Source of the DNA: Lachnospiraceae bacterium UBA3273
GTDB lineage: Bacteria > Bacillota > Clostridia > Lachnospirales > Lachnospiraceae
DNA length: 60,984 nt
Direction: 5' to 3'
Assembly: GCA_002362385.1 (NCBI GenBank)
Contig: DEUB01000044.1
Coordinates: 1-60,984, forward strand
Below are positions 52,676-60,984 of the stretch, one piece after another (position 1 is the stretch's first letter; each line of letters starts with the position of its first letter). The notes beneath the pieces were generated by a model. The model ran no database searches and was not told the DNA's origin. It was given only the letters and a program-made list of their open reading frames with translations. The translations under genes and the position numbers were made by a program.

Positions 52676-52718
52676 AGTTTGACAATCAAAGTATATTATC
52701 TACTTCCGTCTTTGTCAA
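52676..52718 (-). promoter_or_regulatory. acpP promoter overlapped by a FabT-type box
   Basis: TTGACA (52713-52718) and TATACT (52690-52695) are 17 bp apart. AGTTTGACAATCAAAGT (52676-52692) matches the FabT operator pattern TTTGA-N3-TCAAA and runs from the -10 box over the start point. The -35 box lies inside the 3' end of rsmI. Confidence 0.8.
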
Positions 52719-53559
52719 CAGCTTTTAGCAGATAATTGTAAACATCTCTTTTGGAAATTCCTCTGTCCTTCGCAACCTGCTTCATGGCATCCTTGCGGTC
52801 TACTCCCTGTTCTTCGTAGACTCTCATGTGTTCTTCCACAGATATTGACTGCCAGTCCTTCTGTTGTTCTTTTTTTCTATCATAAAGGCTTTTGCCTTCT
52901 ATGACAAGTACATATTCACCTCTTGGGGCATCTTTTTTATAATATTCTATAGCTTCTTCTAGTGTAGTAGGAAAAACCTCTTCAAATTTCTTGGTCAATT
53001 CCCTGCATAAGGTTATCCTGCGCTGTCCCAGGGTATCATATAAATCCTGCAGCGTCCCTCTCAAATGATGGGGCGCCTCATATATAATAATCGTTCTGGA
53101 CTCCTTTTGTAAATCCTCTAAGACCATATTTTTTTCTTTTTTTTCCGAAGGAAGAAACCCTTCAAAGCAAAACCGTCTTGTGGACAATCCGGAAAGGGTC
53201 AGGGCAGTAATACATGCCGCCGCTCCCGGCAGGCTTGTAACGGGTATCCCCGCCTCCTGGCACATAGCCACCAGAACTTCTCCCGGGTCGGATATGGCAG
53301 GCGTCCCCGCATCCGTAATCAATGCGATATCCTCTCCCTGTGCCAGTTTTTCAATTAACAGCTTTGCCTTTTCCACCTTATTATATTCATGATAGCTGGT
53401 CATGGGAGTCTTGATCTGAAAATGGTTTAACAGCTTGATGCTGTTTCTCGTGTCCTCTGCAGCGATCAGATCCACCTGCTCTAAGGTTTCCCTTACCCTC
53501 GGTGTCATATCTCCCAGATTTCCGATGGGAGTGGCGCATAAATACAATGTTCCGCTCAT
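52696..53559 (-). CDS. rsmI: 16S rRNA (cytidine(1402)-2'-O)-methyltransferase
   Basis: A 287-residue SAM-dependent tetrapyrrole-methylase-fold enzyme: LYLCATPIGNLGDMTPR, AAEDTRNSIKLLNHF, ALITDAGTPAISDPG and LPGAAACITALTLSG. It methylates C1402 of 16S rRNA at the ribose 2'-O. The C-terminus has the small helical KRDVYNYLL domain. It is last in the housekeeping cluster and overlaps the acpP promoter. Confidence 0.94.
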   Translation of the reverse strand: MSGTLYLCATPIGNLGDMTPRVRETLEQVDLIAAEDTRNSIKLLNHFQIKTPMTSYHEYNKVEKAKLLIEKLAQGEDIALITDAGTPAISDPGEVLVAMCQEAGIPVTSLPGAAACITALTLSGLSTRRFCFEGFLPSEKKEKNMVLEDLQKESRTIIIYEAPHHLRGTLQDLYDTLGQRRITLCRELTKKFEEVFPTTLEEAIEYYKKDAPRGEYVLVIEGKSLYDRKKEQQKDWQSISVEEHMRVYEEQGVDRKDAMKQVAKDRGISKRDVYNYLLKAVDKDGSR

Positions 53560-53626
53560 GTTGCTTCCTTATACATTTTACAGGATATATTCCCTGAATA
53601 TTACCTTGTATCTTTACATTTCATTT

Positions 53627-54394
53627 TTATTCAGCCTTAAGCCTGTCATCATAGACGGCAGGCTTATAAATGTCATAAATCTCGTCCGTATAAACTCCCG
53701 GCTCTTTGTATACAATTAAAGGACTTTCAATGGTTATCCGGGAATTTCCGCCTTTTTTTGCCTCAATCAAAACCATATTCGGCTCTTTATCCACAAAAGG
53801 GTGCACCAGCTTCATTCTCTTAGGCTCTAAGCCGTGCCTTGTCAGGGTATTAAACAGCTCTACCAATCTGAAAGGCCTGTGCACAAGATAAAAATTTCCT
53901 CCGGGTTTTAAAAGGGCCGCCGCCTCCCTTGCCACATCCTCAAAAGTGCAGAGCACTTCATGCCTGGCAATGGTCTTCTGCCTGTTTCCCCCGGTCAGTC
54001 CGTGCTCTCCTATCATATAGGGCGGATTACAGGTTACCACATCAAAAGCACTCTTTCCCAACAGAAAGGAAGCTTCCTTCAAATCTCCCGTCACAATGGC
54101 TATTTTCTCTTCCAGTCCGTTTAACGCTACACTGCGCCTTGCCATGTCAGCGCTCTCTTCCTGTATCTCAAGTCCCGTCAAATGGGAGGCTTCCGTCTTT
54201 GCCTCCAGTAAAATGGGAATGATCCCCGTTCCTGTTCCCAGATCCAGCACATGACTTCCCGGCTTTACCCTGGCAAATCCTGTTAAAAGAACCGCATCGA
54301 TTCCAAAGCAAAAGGTCTTCGGGTTCTGAATGATCCGATAGCCTTTTCTTCCCAGATCGTCCAGCCGTTCCCCCTCCCGTATATCAATTGTCAT
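53627..54394 (-). CDS. tRNA1(Val) (adenine(37)-N6)-methyltransferase-like protein
   Basis: A 255-residue class I SAM methyltransferase of the YabB/TrmN6 group: FGIDAVLLTGFARVK, VLDLGTGTGIIPILL and the N6-adenine motif CNPPYMIGEHGLTG. It probably modifies A37 of a tRNA. Overlaps the ricT gene by 11 nt. The same order (yaaT-yabB-rsmI) is found in Bacillus. Confidence 0.88.
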   Translation of the reverse strand: MTIDIREGERLDDLGRKGYRIIQNPKTFCFGIDAVLLTGFARVKPGSHVLDLGTGTGIIPILLEAKTEASHLTGLEIQEESADMARRSVALNGLEEKIAIVTGDLKEASFLLGKSAFDVVTCNPPYMIGEHGLTGGNRQKTIARHEVLCTFEDVAREAAALLKPGGNFYLVHRPFRLVELFNTLTRHGLEPKRMKLVHPFVDKEPNMVLIEAKKGGNSRITIESPLIVYKEPGVYTDEIYDIYKPAVYDDRLKAE

Positions 54395-55292
54395 CCAGCT
54401 TTGACTTTCCTTCCTGTTTTTCCAGCTTTTCCAATTCCTTCAGTTCCGCATCATTTACATCTACTTTATCCTTGCGATGGCGGCGTTTAAACCGAAGCTG
54501 GTCCACATGGTACTCCATAATATCCTTTTCATCACCTGTATCCACAATGACCTTGACTAACTGCCTCAGCACGTTGACGCTGTGGACCTCTCCCTTATAG
54601 CCGTCATCCGTGGTCACATAGTCTCCCACATTGGGAAGCCGCCTGTTTAAATCCTCATAGGTTTCTTCTTCATTTTTCAAACAGCACATAAGCCTTCCGC
54701 AGACGCCGGAAATCTTTGTGGGGTTTAAGGATAAATTCTGCTCCTTTGCCATCTTAATGGAAACAGGCGCAAATTCCGAAAGAAAGGTATGGCAGCAAAG
54801 GGCCCTTCCGCAAATGCCCATGCCCCCTAAAACCTTGGTCTCGTCCCTGACGCCGATCTGCCTCAGCTCGATCCTGGTCTTAAAGACTGATGCCAGATCC
54901 TTTACCAACTCCCTGAAATCAATTCTTCCGTCCGCAGTAAAATAAAATAAAATCTTGTTGTTATCAAAAGTATATTCCGTATCGATCAACTTCATTTCCA
55001 GATTATGCTTTTTTATTTTTTCAAGGCAGATCTGAAAAGCCTCTTTTTCCTTTATCTTATTTTCAGCCTGCTGCTTATCGTCTCTTTCCTTGGCAATTCT
55101 GATAACCGGTTTTAAAGGCTGGTTTATCTTTTCCTCCTCTAATTCCCTGATATCTCCTACCGCCGTTCCGTACTCGATCCCCCTGGCTGTCTCCACGATC
55201 ACATGATCGCCCTTTTTGATATTAAAATCCAAAGGGTCAAAGTAATATACCTTTCCGGCTGTACGGAAACGGATTCCTATAATTTTTCGCAT
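54384..55292 (-). CDS. ricT: PSP1-domain protein RicT (YaaT)
   Basis: A 302-residue protein with the PSP1 domain: YFDPLDFNIKKGDHVIVETARGIEYG at the N-terminus, then the Cys-rich GMGICGRALCCHTFL and GVCGRLMCCLKNEEE, which can hold an Fe-S cluster. RicT works with RicA and RicF in RNase Y-dependent RNA processing and influences sporulation in Bacillus. It starts 1 nt after the holB stop. Confidence 0.88.
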   Translation of the reverse strand: MRKIIGIRFRTAGKVYYFDPLDFNIKKGDHVIVETARGIEYGTAVGDIRELEEEKINQPLKPVIRIAKERDDKQQAENKIKEKEAFQICLEKIKKHNLEMKLIDTEYTFDNNKILFYFTADGRIDFRELVKDLASVFKTRIELRQIGVRDETKVLGGMGICGRALCCHTFLSEFAPVSIKMAKEQNLSLNPTKISGVCGRLMCCLKNEEETYEDLNRRLPNVGDYVTTDDGYKGEVHSVNVLRQLVKVIVDTGDEKDIMEYHVDQLRFKRRHRKDKVDVNDAELKELEKLEKQEGKSKLDDN

Positions 55293-55293
55293 T

Positions 55294-56280
55294 CTAATTC
55301 TCCTTTATGGTCAGCAGCAAAAGTTCCATGGTCAGGTCAAAATTCACATTGGCCTTTAACCTGGATTTTGCTTTCTCCAAAGCATCCAGGATCTCTTCGA
55401 TCCCTTCATATGCGCTTCGGTCCGCCGTTTTCTTAATATACTGTGTCTCATCTTTAAAAATCAGATGGTTGACATCATTTGTTGCCTTAAATAACAGCAC
55501 ATCCCTGTACCAGACCGATAAAATATCCAGATAATCATTGATATCAAACTTATACTCGGCTATCTTCTTGATCGCCGCCACGATCTCATTGATCTCCATG
55601 TCACGGATGTACTTCAATAAGGTTACAGCATCCGACTTGATATTGTCAAATTCCTCGCTGGAAGCCAACGCCTTTGCCTTACCCACATTCCCTCTTGCGA
55701 AAGCCACGCAGACATCCGCCTTGTATTCCGGGATCATAAGATTCTCCATAAGAAATTTCTTGACCGCATCATCCCTGACCGGTTTCATGGTCAGAAGTAC
55801 GCAGCGGCTCTGGATCGTAGGAAGCAGCGCCTCCACATTGGTGGTCAAAAGCAGAATGACCGCATATTCCGGCGGCTCCTCCAGCGTCTTTAAAAGAGCA
55901 TTCTGAGCCTGTACCGTCATTTTCTCCGCTTCATTTATGATATAGATCTTTTTATCGCTGCTGTAAGGCTTGATGGCGATATCCCCCGTAACCTTCCTGA
56001 TATCCTCAACGCCGATGGTATTTGGCTTTTCATGGGAAACGCGGATAATATCCGGATGGTTTCCGCCTTCCGCCTGCTTGCAGGAACGGCACTGGCCGCA
56101 GGGGTCTCCTCCCTGCCTTTCACATTGCAGCGCCATGGCAAATACTTTAGCGATAAATTCTTTGCCCGAGCTCCTCTCTCCCTGCAAAATATATGCATGA
56201 GACACCTTTTTCATTTTTACAGCAGCCTTCAAATGCTCTACGATCTGTTCCTGTCCAACCACATCTTTAAATGTTGCCAT
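55294..56280 (-). CDS. holB: DNA polymerase III subunit delta'
   Basis: A 328-residue clamp-loader AAA+ protein: VVGQEQIVEHLKAAVK, Walker A region LQGERSSGKEFIAK, zinc Cys cluster CERQGGDPCGQCRSCKQ, IINEAEKMTVQAQNALLKTLEEPP (Walker B and sensor area) and TIQSRC. It opens and loads the beta clamp. The Walker A shows ERSSGKE rather than the full GxxGxGK, as expected for delta'. Confidence 0.92.
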   Translation of the reverse strand: MATFKDVVGQEQIVEHLKAAVKMKKVSHAYILQGERSSGKEFIAKVFAMALQCERQGGDPCGQCRSCKQAEGGNHPDIIRVSHEKPNTIGVEDIRKVTGDIAIKPYSSDKKIYIINEAEKMTVQAQNALLKTLEEPPEYAVILLLTTNVEALLPTIQSRCVLLTMKPVRDDAVKKFLMENLMIPEYKADVCVAFARGNVGKAKALASSEEFDNIKSDAVTLLKYIRDMEINEIVAAIKKIAEYKFDINDYLDILSVWYRDVLLFKATNDVNHLIFKDETQYIKKTADRSAYEGIEEILDALEKAKSRLKANVNFDLTMELLLLTIKEN

Positions 56281-56350
56281 TTCGCCACCCTCTTTCCATT
56301 CCTCTGCATTACATTTTATTGTAACACGTTTTTTCTCCTTTTTGAAATAA

Positions 56351-56791
56351 TTAAGTAAAAATATCCAGAAGAAGCCCTCTGATCTCTCCTATTTTTCCCA
56401 AAATGGACAGATGATCCTTCTCATCCTTCATCAGTTCCTTCGCCAGCTCATCCAGTGTGTCGTCCACCTGCCTGATAATGCCGTATACCCTGTGCCGCCC
56501 CTTCTTATCCAGAAAGTTTTCTCTGGAAAACTTATGGCTTCGGTTAACGACCTCATTCATAAAATCCTTGATCAGCCCCCGGTAGCGCTTCATGTCCCGC
56601 ACATCCATCTTTTTGGACAGCTTATCTCCCTGTCTGGTAATCTCTTCCATCATGGAGCTTAAACGCACCTGCAGCTCTTCCTCCGCAATATTGCTGGCCA
56701 GTATAAATTTGAAAGTACCGTCCGATACCTGATTCGCATCCCCCTGCTGCACCTGCGTCACGGGAGCCGCCTGATTTACCTTAATATCCAT
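56351..56791 (-). CDS. yaaR: YaaR-family protein (DUF327)
   Basis: A 146-residue helical protein: RLSSMMEEITRQGDKLSKKMDVRDMKRYRGLIKDFMNEVV and KKGRHRVYGIIRQVDDTLDELAKE. Function is unknown; it is a constant neighbour of holB in Firmicutes. GAGG precedes the ATG. Confidence 0.88.
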   Translation of the reverse strand: MDIKVNQAAPVTQVQQGDANQVSDGTFKFILASNIAEEELQVRLSSMMEEITRQGDKLSKKMDVRDMKRYRGLIKDFMNEVVNRSHKFSRENFLDKKGRHRVYGIIRQVDDTLDELAKELMKDEKDHLSILGKIGEIRGLLLDIFT

Positions 56792-56800
56792 AGCCTTACC

Positions 56801-57391
56801 TCATTTTTTAAAAGAAAGCATATACGATGCGATCTCATTCAAACAACGCTCCAGATCCTCATTACAAAACACCTGGCCGATTCCCGCCGCCAACTTCTTT
56901 TCCGTCGAAAAATCCGCCGCATCCGCCAAAAATCTCCTGCACATCTCTTCATATCGGGGGCTGCCCTCGCTTCTTTCCCGATCCAAAGCCCTCTGCAGGC
57001 GGACGCCGTCATCCAATTCTATCATGAGCGGAATGACTTTTTCCTCTCCGAAATAGGCCCTGGTCTTCACATAGGATTCAATGGTCCCGATGATCAGATA
57101 GTCATGATCCTCAAGGCGTATCTGTCCGTCATCCACGGTAAAATATTTCCATAAGCCGTGAAAAGTATGATACTCCCTCATTTCAATGACTTTTCCCGCC
57201 TCTTCAAAGGCCCTCCATGCTTCCTCATCCACAAAATGATACTGCACGCCGTCCTTTTCCCCTGCCCGGGCAGGTCTTGTGGTGTATAATACAATTTTTT
57301 TAAGCCTCAGTTCTTCTTTTTTGAGAAGTTCTTTATAAATCGTATCCTTACCCGATGAACTTTTCCCCATAAGATAAAAAATCCTGCCCAT
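56801..57391 (-). CDS. Guanylate-kinase-like P-loop protein
   Basis: A 196-residue protein with P-loop MGKSSSGKDT, the GMP-binding-like YTTRPARAGEKDGVQYHFVDEE, and REYHTFHGLWKY. True guanylate kinases have SGPSGVGKGT and SRKPRxGE; here both are altered. In Bacillus tmk sits near this position (tmk-yaaQ-yaaR-holB), so this gene appears to occupy that slot. It may be a divergent nucleotide kinase. Confidence 0.8.
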   Translation of the reverse strand: MGRIFYLMGKSSSGKDTIYKELLKKEELRLKKIVLYTTRPARAGEKDGVQYHFVDEEAWRAFEEAGKVIEMREYHTFHGLWKYFTVDDGQIRLEDHDYLIIGTIESYVKTRAYFGEEKVIPLMIELDDGVRLQRALDRERSEGSPRYEEMCRRFLADAADFSTEKKLAAGIGQVFCNEDLERCLNEIASYMLSFKK

Positions 57392-57446
57392 AGCTTCTCT
57401 AAAACCGCTGTTTTCCGGTTTCTCTCCTACTTTCGTCTTTCCCTGC

Positions 57447-58862
57447 CTATATTTCTATCACGCGAATCATATTGGTAGTCCCTACCGTTCCCAACGGCAC
57501 GCCTGCCGTCAATACCACAATATCGCCTTTTTTTACATATCCTGCTTTTTCCGCCGCCCTGGAAGCCTCGTCAAAGAGATCATCGGCAGTTTCTTCCCTT
57601 TCGATCAGCAAAGGAGCCACGCCCCAGGAAAGGTTTAACTGGCGGCACACCCTGGGATTTACGCTGCACCCGATAATGGGGCATCCTGGCTTATATCTGG
57701 AGATCATGCCCGCCGTAAAACCGGACATGGTAACGGTAATAATGGCCGCTGCATTCAGGTCCATGGCCGTTGTACAGGTAGCGTGGGAAATAGCCGTTGT
57801 AATATCCACGCCGCCCGCCGTGGCATCACACTTTTTCATTCTTCCGCCGTAATCAATATCCTGCTCTGTCCTTTCTGCAATTTTTGCCATTGTTTCAACT
57901 GCTTCCACAGGATACTTTCCGGCTGCGCTTTCTCCCGAAAGCATAATAGCCGTAGTGCCGTCATAAATGGCGTTCGCCACATCAGCCGTTTCCGCCCTGG
58001 TAGGCCTGGGATTATAGATCATGGACTCTAACATCTGTGTTGCGGTAATCACATGTTTTCCTTTGGCAACCGCCTTTTTGATCATGTCCTTCTGGATAAC
58101 GGGCACTTCCTCTAAAGGGATCTCCACGCCCATATCCCCTCTGGCAACCATAATACCGTCGGAAACATCCAGAATCTCATCCAGATTTTCGATTCCCTGC
58201 ATATTTTCGATCTTGGCAATGATCTTGGCCGTACTGTTGTTTTCATCCAGGATTTTGCGGACCTTAAGAATATCTTCCTTTGTTCTTGCAAAAGACGCTG
58301 CAAGGAAATCATATCCCATCTGGGCGCAGAATTTGATATCTTCATAATCCACATCGCTGACATAGGGCATGGATAAAACCGCTCCCGGCACATTGATCCC
58401 CTTGTGATTGGAAACCGTGCCTCCGTTCACAACATGGCAGACAATATCCGTATCGGTTATCTTTTCGATCGTCATCTCGATCTTGCCGTCATCGATCAGA
58501 ATAGTCATGCCCGGCTTTACATCGTCTTTCAGATTTTTATAAGTAATGGACGCCCGTTCCTTCGTACCCATGACTTCCTCTGTAGTCAGTATAAAAGTCT
58601 GTCCCTCTGCGAGCTCCGCTCTGCCGTTTTCAAAATCCCTGAGCCTGATTTCCGGCCCCTTTGTATCCAGTAAAGTAGCCACGGGAAGCCCCAATTCATT
58701 GCTGACCTTTAAAACGCTTGTCAGCTTCTTTTTTTGCTCCTCATGGGTGCCGTGTGAAAAATTGAATCTGGCCACATTCATTCCCGCAAGCATTAATTCC
58801 TTCAAAACCCCTTCGCTCTCCGAAGCCGGTCCTATGGTACAGATGATTTTTGTTTTTCTCAT
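57447..58862 (-). CDS. pyk: Pyruvate kinase
   Basis: A 471-residue enzyme: KIICTIGPASES, ARFNFSHGTHEEQ, LLDTKGPEIR, KIENMQGIENLDEIL, MVARGDMGVEIP and ITATQMLESM with PTRAETADVANAI. It turns PEP and ADP into pyruvate and ATP. It is the short form without the extra PEP-utiliser-like C-terminal domain of Bacillus enzymes. Confidence 0.96.
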   Translation of the reverse strand: MRKTKIICTIGPASESEGVLKELMLAGMNVARFNFSHGTHEEQKKKLTSVLKVSNELGLPVATLLDTKGPEIRLRDFENGRAELAEGQTFILTTEEVMGTKERASITYKNLKDDVKPGMTILIDDGKIEMTIEKITDTDIVCHVVNGGTVSNHKGINVPGAVLSMPYVSDVDYEDIKFCAQMGYDFLAASFARTKEDILKVRKILDENNSTAKIIAKIENMQGIENLDEILDVSDGIMVARGDMGVEIPLEEVPVIQKDMIKKAVAKGKHVITATQMLESMIYNPRPTRAETADVANAIYDGTTAIMLSGESAAGKYPVEAVETMAKIAERTEQDIDYGGRMKKCDATAGGVDITTAISHATCTTAMDLNAAAIITVTMSGFTAGMISRYKPGCPIIGCSVNPRVCRQLNLSWGVAPLLIEREETADDLFDEASRAAEKAGYVKKGDIVVLTAGVPLGTVGTTNMIRVIEI

Positions 58863-58952
58863 GTCTTTCCCTTTCTGTTTCTGTCATCTTTTTATAATTA
58901 TTTATTCTTATTTTTCTTCTATGTTCATTTTTCCATTCTCTGTTTTTGCCCT

Positions 58953-60443
58953 TTATTTGGCTTCATCCTGTATACAAAATACTTTTTTATGTTCATAGTC
59001 CCGAAGCCCCTGAATGGATAAGCCCATCCCTGCCGCCTCTTTTAGATACCCAGGCAGTTCTTTACCGATCCTCTCTCCCGGCGTTATGACCGGGATTCCC
59101 GGGGGATACAGATAGATAAATTCCCCGCTGATCCGTCCCGGGCATTTTTCAAGATCTACAGGCACCGACCGCTTTGACAATGCTTCTCTGACAGAATATA
59201 CTGCCGCCGGATTCCCGATATCTAAACATACTGTCCTGCATTTTTCCTTCCGTATCTTTGCTTTGGCCCTTCCGGCGCTCTTTTGCTCCGATGACCATAG
59301 ATCGATTTCCTTTAATGCGCGGATCAGCCTTTCAAAGCCTTCGTCCGTATCCATAACGCTGGTCATGGCAATAACATAATCCATAGCCGCCATTTCCATC
59401 TGCAGATGATATTTCTCTCTTAAAATATCATAAAGCTCTCTTCCCGTAAGACCGCTTGTGCCCACTCCGATCAGAAGCTTTCCGGGATCCGCCTCCGTTC
59501 TTATTCTTCCCCCAAAGTACTGACCTGTCAAAGAGGGCGTAATAATTTTCAGACAGGTAAATTCTTTCGTTCTCCCGTAAAAATCCACAAGCCTTTTTTT
59601 ATAATCTTCCAAAAGCCGCTGTTTATTTTCCATGCAGAAATGAATGCAGGAACTGATGCTCTCCATAAGAACATAGGACGGGCTGCTGGACTGGAACATG
59701 GCAAGATATAATTTCAGCTTTTCCTTATCCACCAGATTTCCCTGAACATGCAGGATCGCCGTCTGGGTCATGGCCGGAAGCGTTTTGTGGAGGCTTTCGA
59801 TCACAATATCCGCTCCCTGGCAGAGGGCGCCTTTAGGAAAATATCCGTCTCCGCCAAAAAGCCCCAGATGCGCTCCGTGAGCTTCATCCACAATGACAGG
59901 GATATTTTTTTCGTGGGCGGCTTCACAAATCTTTTCCACATCGCTGACAATTCCTTCATAAGTGGGCGATGTCAGGAAAATCCCGCTGTATGAAGCATTT
60001 CCGTTTAGCGCTTTCAGCACATCGTCCGGATCGACCGCCCCCAAAAAAGAAACGCCCGGTATTTTCTCCGGATATAAATAATCAGCCTGTACGTTTGCAA
60101 AATATAGTCCGTTATAAGCGGATCTATGCCCGTTTCTGCCCATTAGAAGCTTTTGGCCCGAATCCGCGGCAACCGCCGCAATTGCAGCCATTACTCCGCA
60201 GCTGCTTCCGTTTACCAGAAAAAAGGATTCCTCAGCGCCAAAAGCCCCGGCGGCAAATTCCTGTTCCTCTTTCAGAATCCCTTCGGGATGATGAAGGTTG
60301 TCAAAGCCGTCGATTTCCGTAATATCTTCCAGACAGGGGTTGTAATCAAAGTACTCTCCCGCTCTTCTTTTGTGCCCCGGCATATGAAAAGGATAATAGT
60401 CGCTTTTTCCCAATTCTTTTAATGCATCTTTTAGTTTATCCAC
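58953..60443 (-). CDS. Orn/Lys/Arg decarboxylase-family PLP protein
   Basis: A 496-residue fold-type I PLP enzyme: FHMPGHKRRAGEYFDYN, FFLVNGSSCGVMAAIAA, VIVDEAHGAHLGLFG and the PLP Lys in VIESLHKTLPAMTQT. It is YaaO/SpeA-like, and its position next to the yaaR-holB cluster matches yaaO in Bacillus. It likely decarboxylates lysine or arginine; specificity is not evident. The start is GTG at 60443 with AAAGGGG upstream, overlapping the HD gene by 8 nt. Confidence 0.9.
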   Translation of the reverse strand: MDKLKDALKELGKSDYYPFHMPGHKRRAGEYFDYNPCLEDITEIDGFDNLHHPEGILKEEQEFAAGAFGAEESFFLVNGSSCGVMAAIAAVAADSGQKLLMGRNGHRSAYNGLYFANVQADYLYPEKIPGVSFLGAVDPDDVLKALNGNASYSGIFLTSPTYEGIVSDVEKICEAAHEKNIPVIVDEAHGAHLGLFGGDGYFPKGALCQGADIVIESLHKTLPAMTQTAILHVQGNLVDKEKLKLYLAMFQSSSPSYVLMESISSCIHFCMENKQRLLEDYKKRLVDFYGRTKEFTCLKIITPSLTGQYFGGRIRTEADPGKLLIGVGTSGLTGRELYDILREKYHLQMEMAAMDYVIAMTSVMDTDEGFERLIRALKEIDLWSSEQKSAGRAKAKIRKEKCRTVCLDIGNPAAVYSVREALSKRSVPVDLEKCPGRISGEFIYLYPPGIPVITPGERIGKELPGYLKEAAGMGLSIQGLRDYEHKKVFCIQDEAK

Positions 60444-60927
60444 ATAGATCCCCTTTCATAAAATGAAAGGTTTCCATTAAAGAACAATACTTATCCGCCA
60501 GCGTTACGACCCACGCCTCACGGCACATAGGCATTTTTCTGATCGTCAGCGGCCACATATGCTTGGCTATGATTTCGTTTTCCAGCTTTCCGGTGTTGAA
60601 ATCCCTTCGAGCGTTTTTAGCCGCCACCACCGGGTGCGTGAAGCCATGCATTTTGTAGAATTCCCGGATCTCTCTTATGCCGACTCTTTTTTTATGCCAG
60701 TCATATAAAAAATAATCATGGAGCAGGGCGCCTCTTACCAGTTCCCTTTCATGAAACCGGACGGGCAGCGCACGGCTTAATCGGATGCTGGTTTCCGCCA
60801 CGTTTAAGCTATGCCTCCATACCGAGAAATTCCCGTGCTGGACAAAGCCTTTGCTTTTTTTGTAATTTTCAGAATTTAAAATGTCTTTTCCATATTTGTT
60901 TAATGTATTGTAAATACCTTTTCTCAT
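60436..60927 (-). CDS. HD-domain protein
   Basis: A 163-residue phosphohydrolase-like protein: His in QHGNFSVWRHSLNVAE, the HD pair in LVRGALLHDYFLYDWH, and later THPVVAAKNA and VVTLADKYCSLMET. HD proteins are metal-dependent phosphohydrolases, often on nucleotides. CAGGAG precedes the ATG at 60927. The 57 bp beyond it to the window edge show no recognisable element. Confidence 0.86.
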   Translation of the reverse strand: MRKGIYNTLNKYGKDILNSENYKKSKGFVQHGNFSVWRHSLNVAETSIRLSRALPVRFHERELVRGALLHDYFLYDWHKKRVGIREIREFYKMHGFTHPVVAAKNARRDFNTGKLENEIIAKHMWPLTIRKMPMCREAWVVTLADKYCSLMETFHFMKGDLCG

Positions 60928-60984
60928 TTATTTCTACTCCTGAGAGATTGGTGGCTGAACACGGGCAGAGCTCCGAAAAACCTT

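Noticed and set aside
60928..60984. Possible riboswitch upstream of the HD-domain gene
   Set aside because: Too little sequence is present and no TPP, SAM, glycine or lysine riboswitch core could be matched.

Overview
The window looks like chromosome from a spore-forming Gram-positive anaerobe of the Clostridia, most likely a Lachnospiraceae member. This is inferred from the spore-maturation genes spmA and spmB, the yaaR-holB-ricT-trmN6-rsmI housekeeping cluster, AGGAGG-type ribosome sites, a Bacillus/Clostridium-type LexA box and FabT-like control of fatty-acid genes. No rRNA, tRNA or CRISPR array was seen.

Layout. (1) 1-9469: a giant Rhs/YD-repeat surface or secreted protein, open at the left edge (2953 codons visible, no stop), and an overlapping upstream gene for a small membrane protein. 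(2) 9672-13462: a FabT-like MarR regulator, a nucleoid-associated protein, an AEC transporter and an unrecognised protein with a HEPN-like motif. (3) 13679-14278: an exported C39-like peptidase. (4) 14437-24580: an eight-gene operon with a sugar ABC importer, a VOC protein, a Gfo/Idh/MocA oxidoreductase, a TIM-barrel isomerase/epimerase and both subunits of a C-glycoside-deglycosidase-like enzyme. A divergent LacI regulator with palindromic operators and a broken isomerase gene follow. (5) 24605-26469: a LysR regulator divergent from an aldo/keto reductase.

(6) 26477-35550: spmB and spmA, normally neighbours, lie almost 8 kb apart. Between them are a BlaI/M56-peptidase pair, a two-gene radical-SAM DNA-repair operon whose promoter spacer holds a LexA box, and a 2.3-kb element bounded by 35-bp perfect direct repeats that carries an integrase-fold protein and RhuM. 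(7) 35647-42778: a sucrose/fructan operon (ABC importer, GH32 hydrolase, HPr-like protein lacking the active histidine) with a divergent LacI repressor. (8) 42801-47526: an Rpn-type nuclease, a membrane protein, an mtnA plus class II aldolase pair (5-deoxy-pentose or methylthioribose disposal) and a DHH phosphoesterase. (9) 47625-52644: a fatty-acid synthesis cluster acpP-fabD-fabG-fabF-fabZ-fabH, with FabT-type boxes before acpP and fabD. (10) 52696-60927: rsmI, trmN6, ricT, holB, yaaR, a guanylate-kinase-like gene, pyruvate kinase, an Orn/Lys/Arg-decarboxylase-fold protein and an HD-domain protein.

How it works together. Region 4 reads as one catabolic module: import a glycoside, oxidise the sugar at C3, cleave the sugar-aglycone bond and process the keto-sugar, under LacI control. 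Region 7 is a second carbohydrate module under another LacI repressor. The FabT-like regulator at 9.7-10.1 kb is a candidate controller of the fatty-acid cluster 40 kb away. Region 6 is the clearest accessory island.
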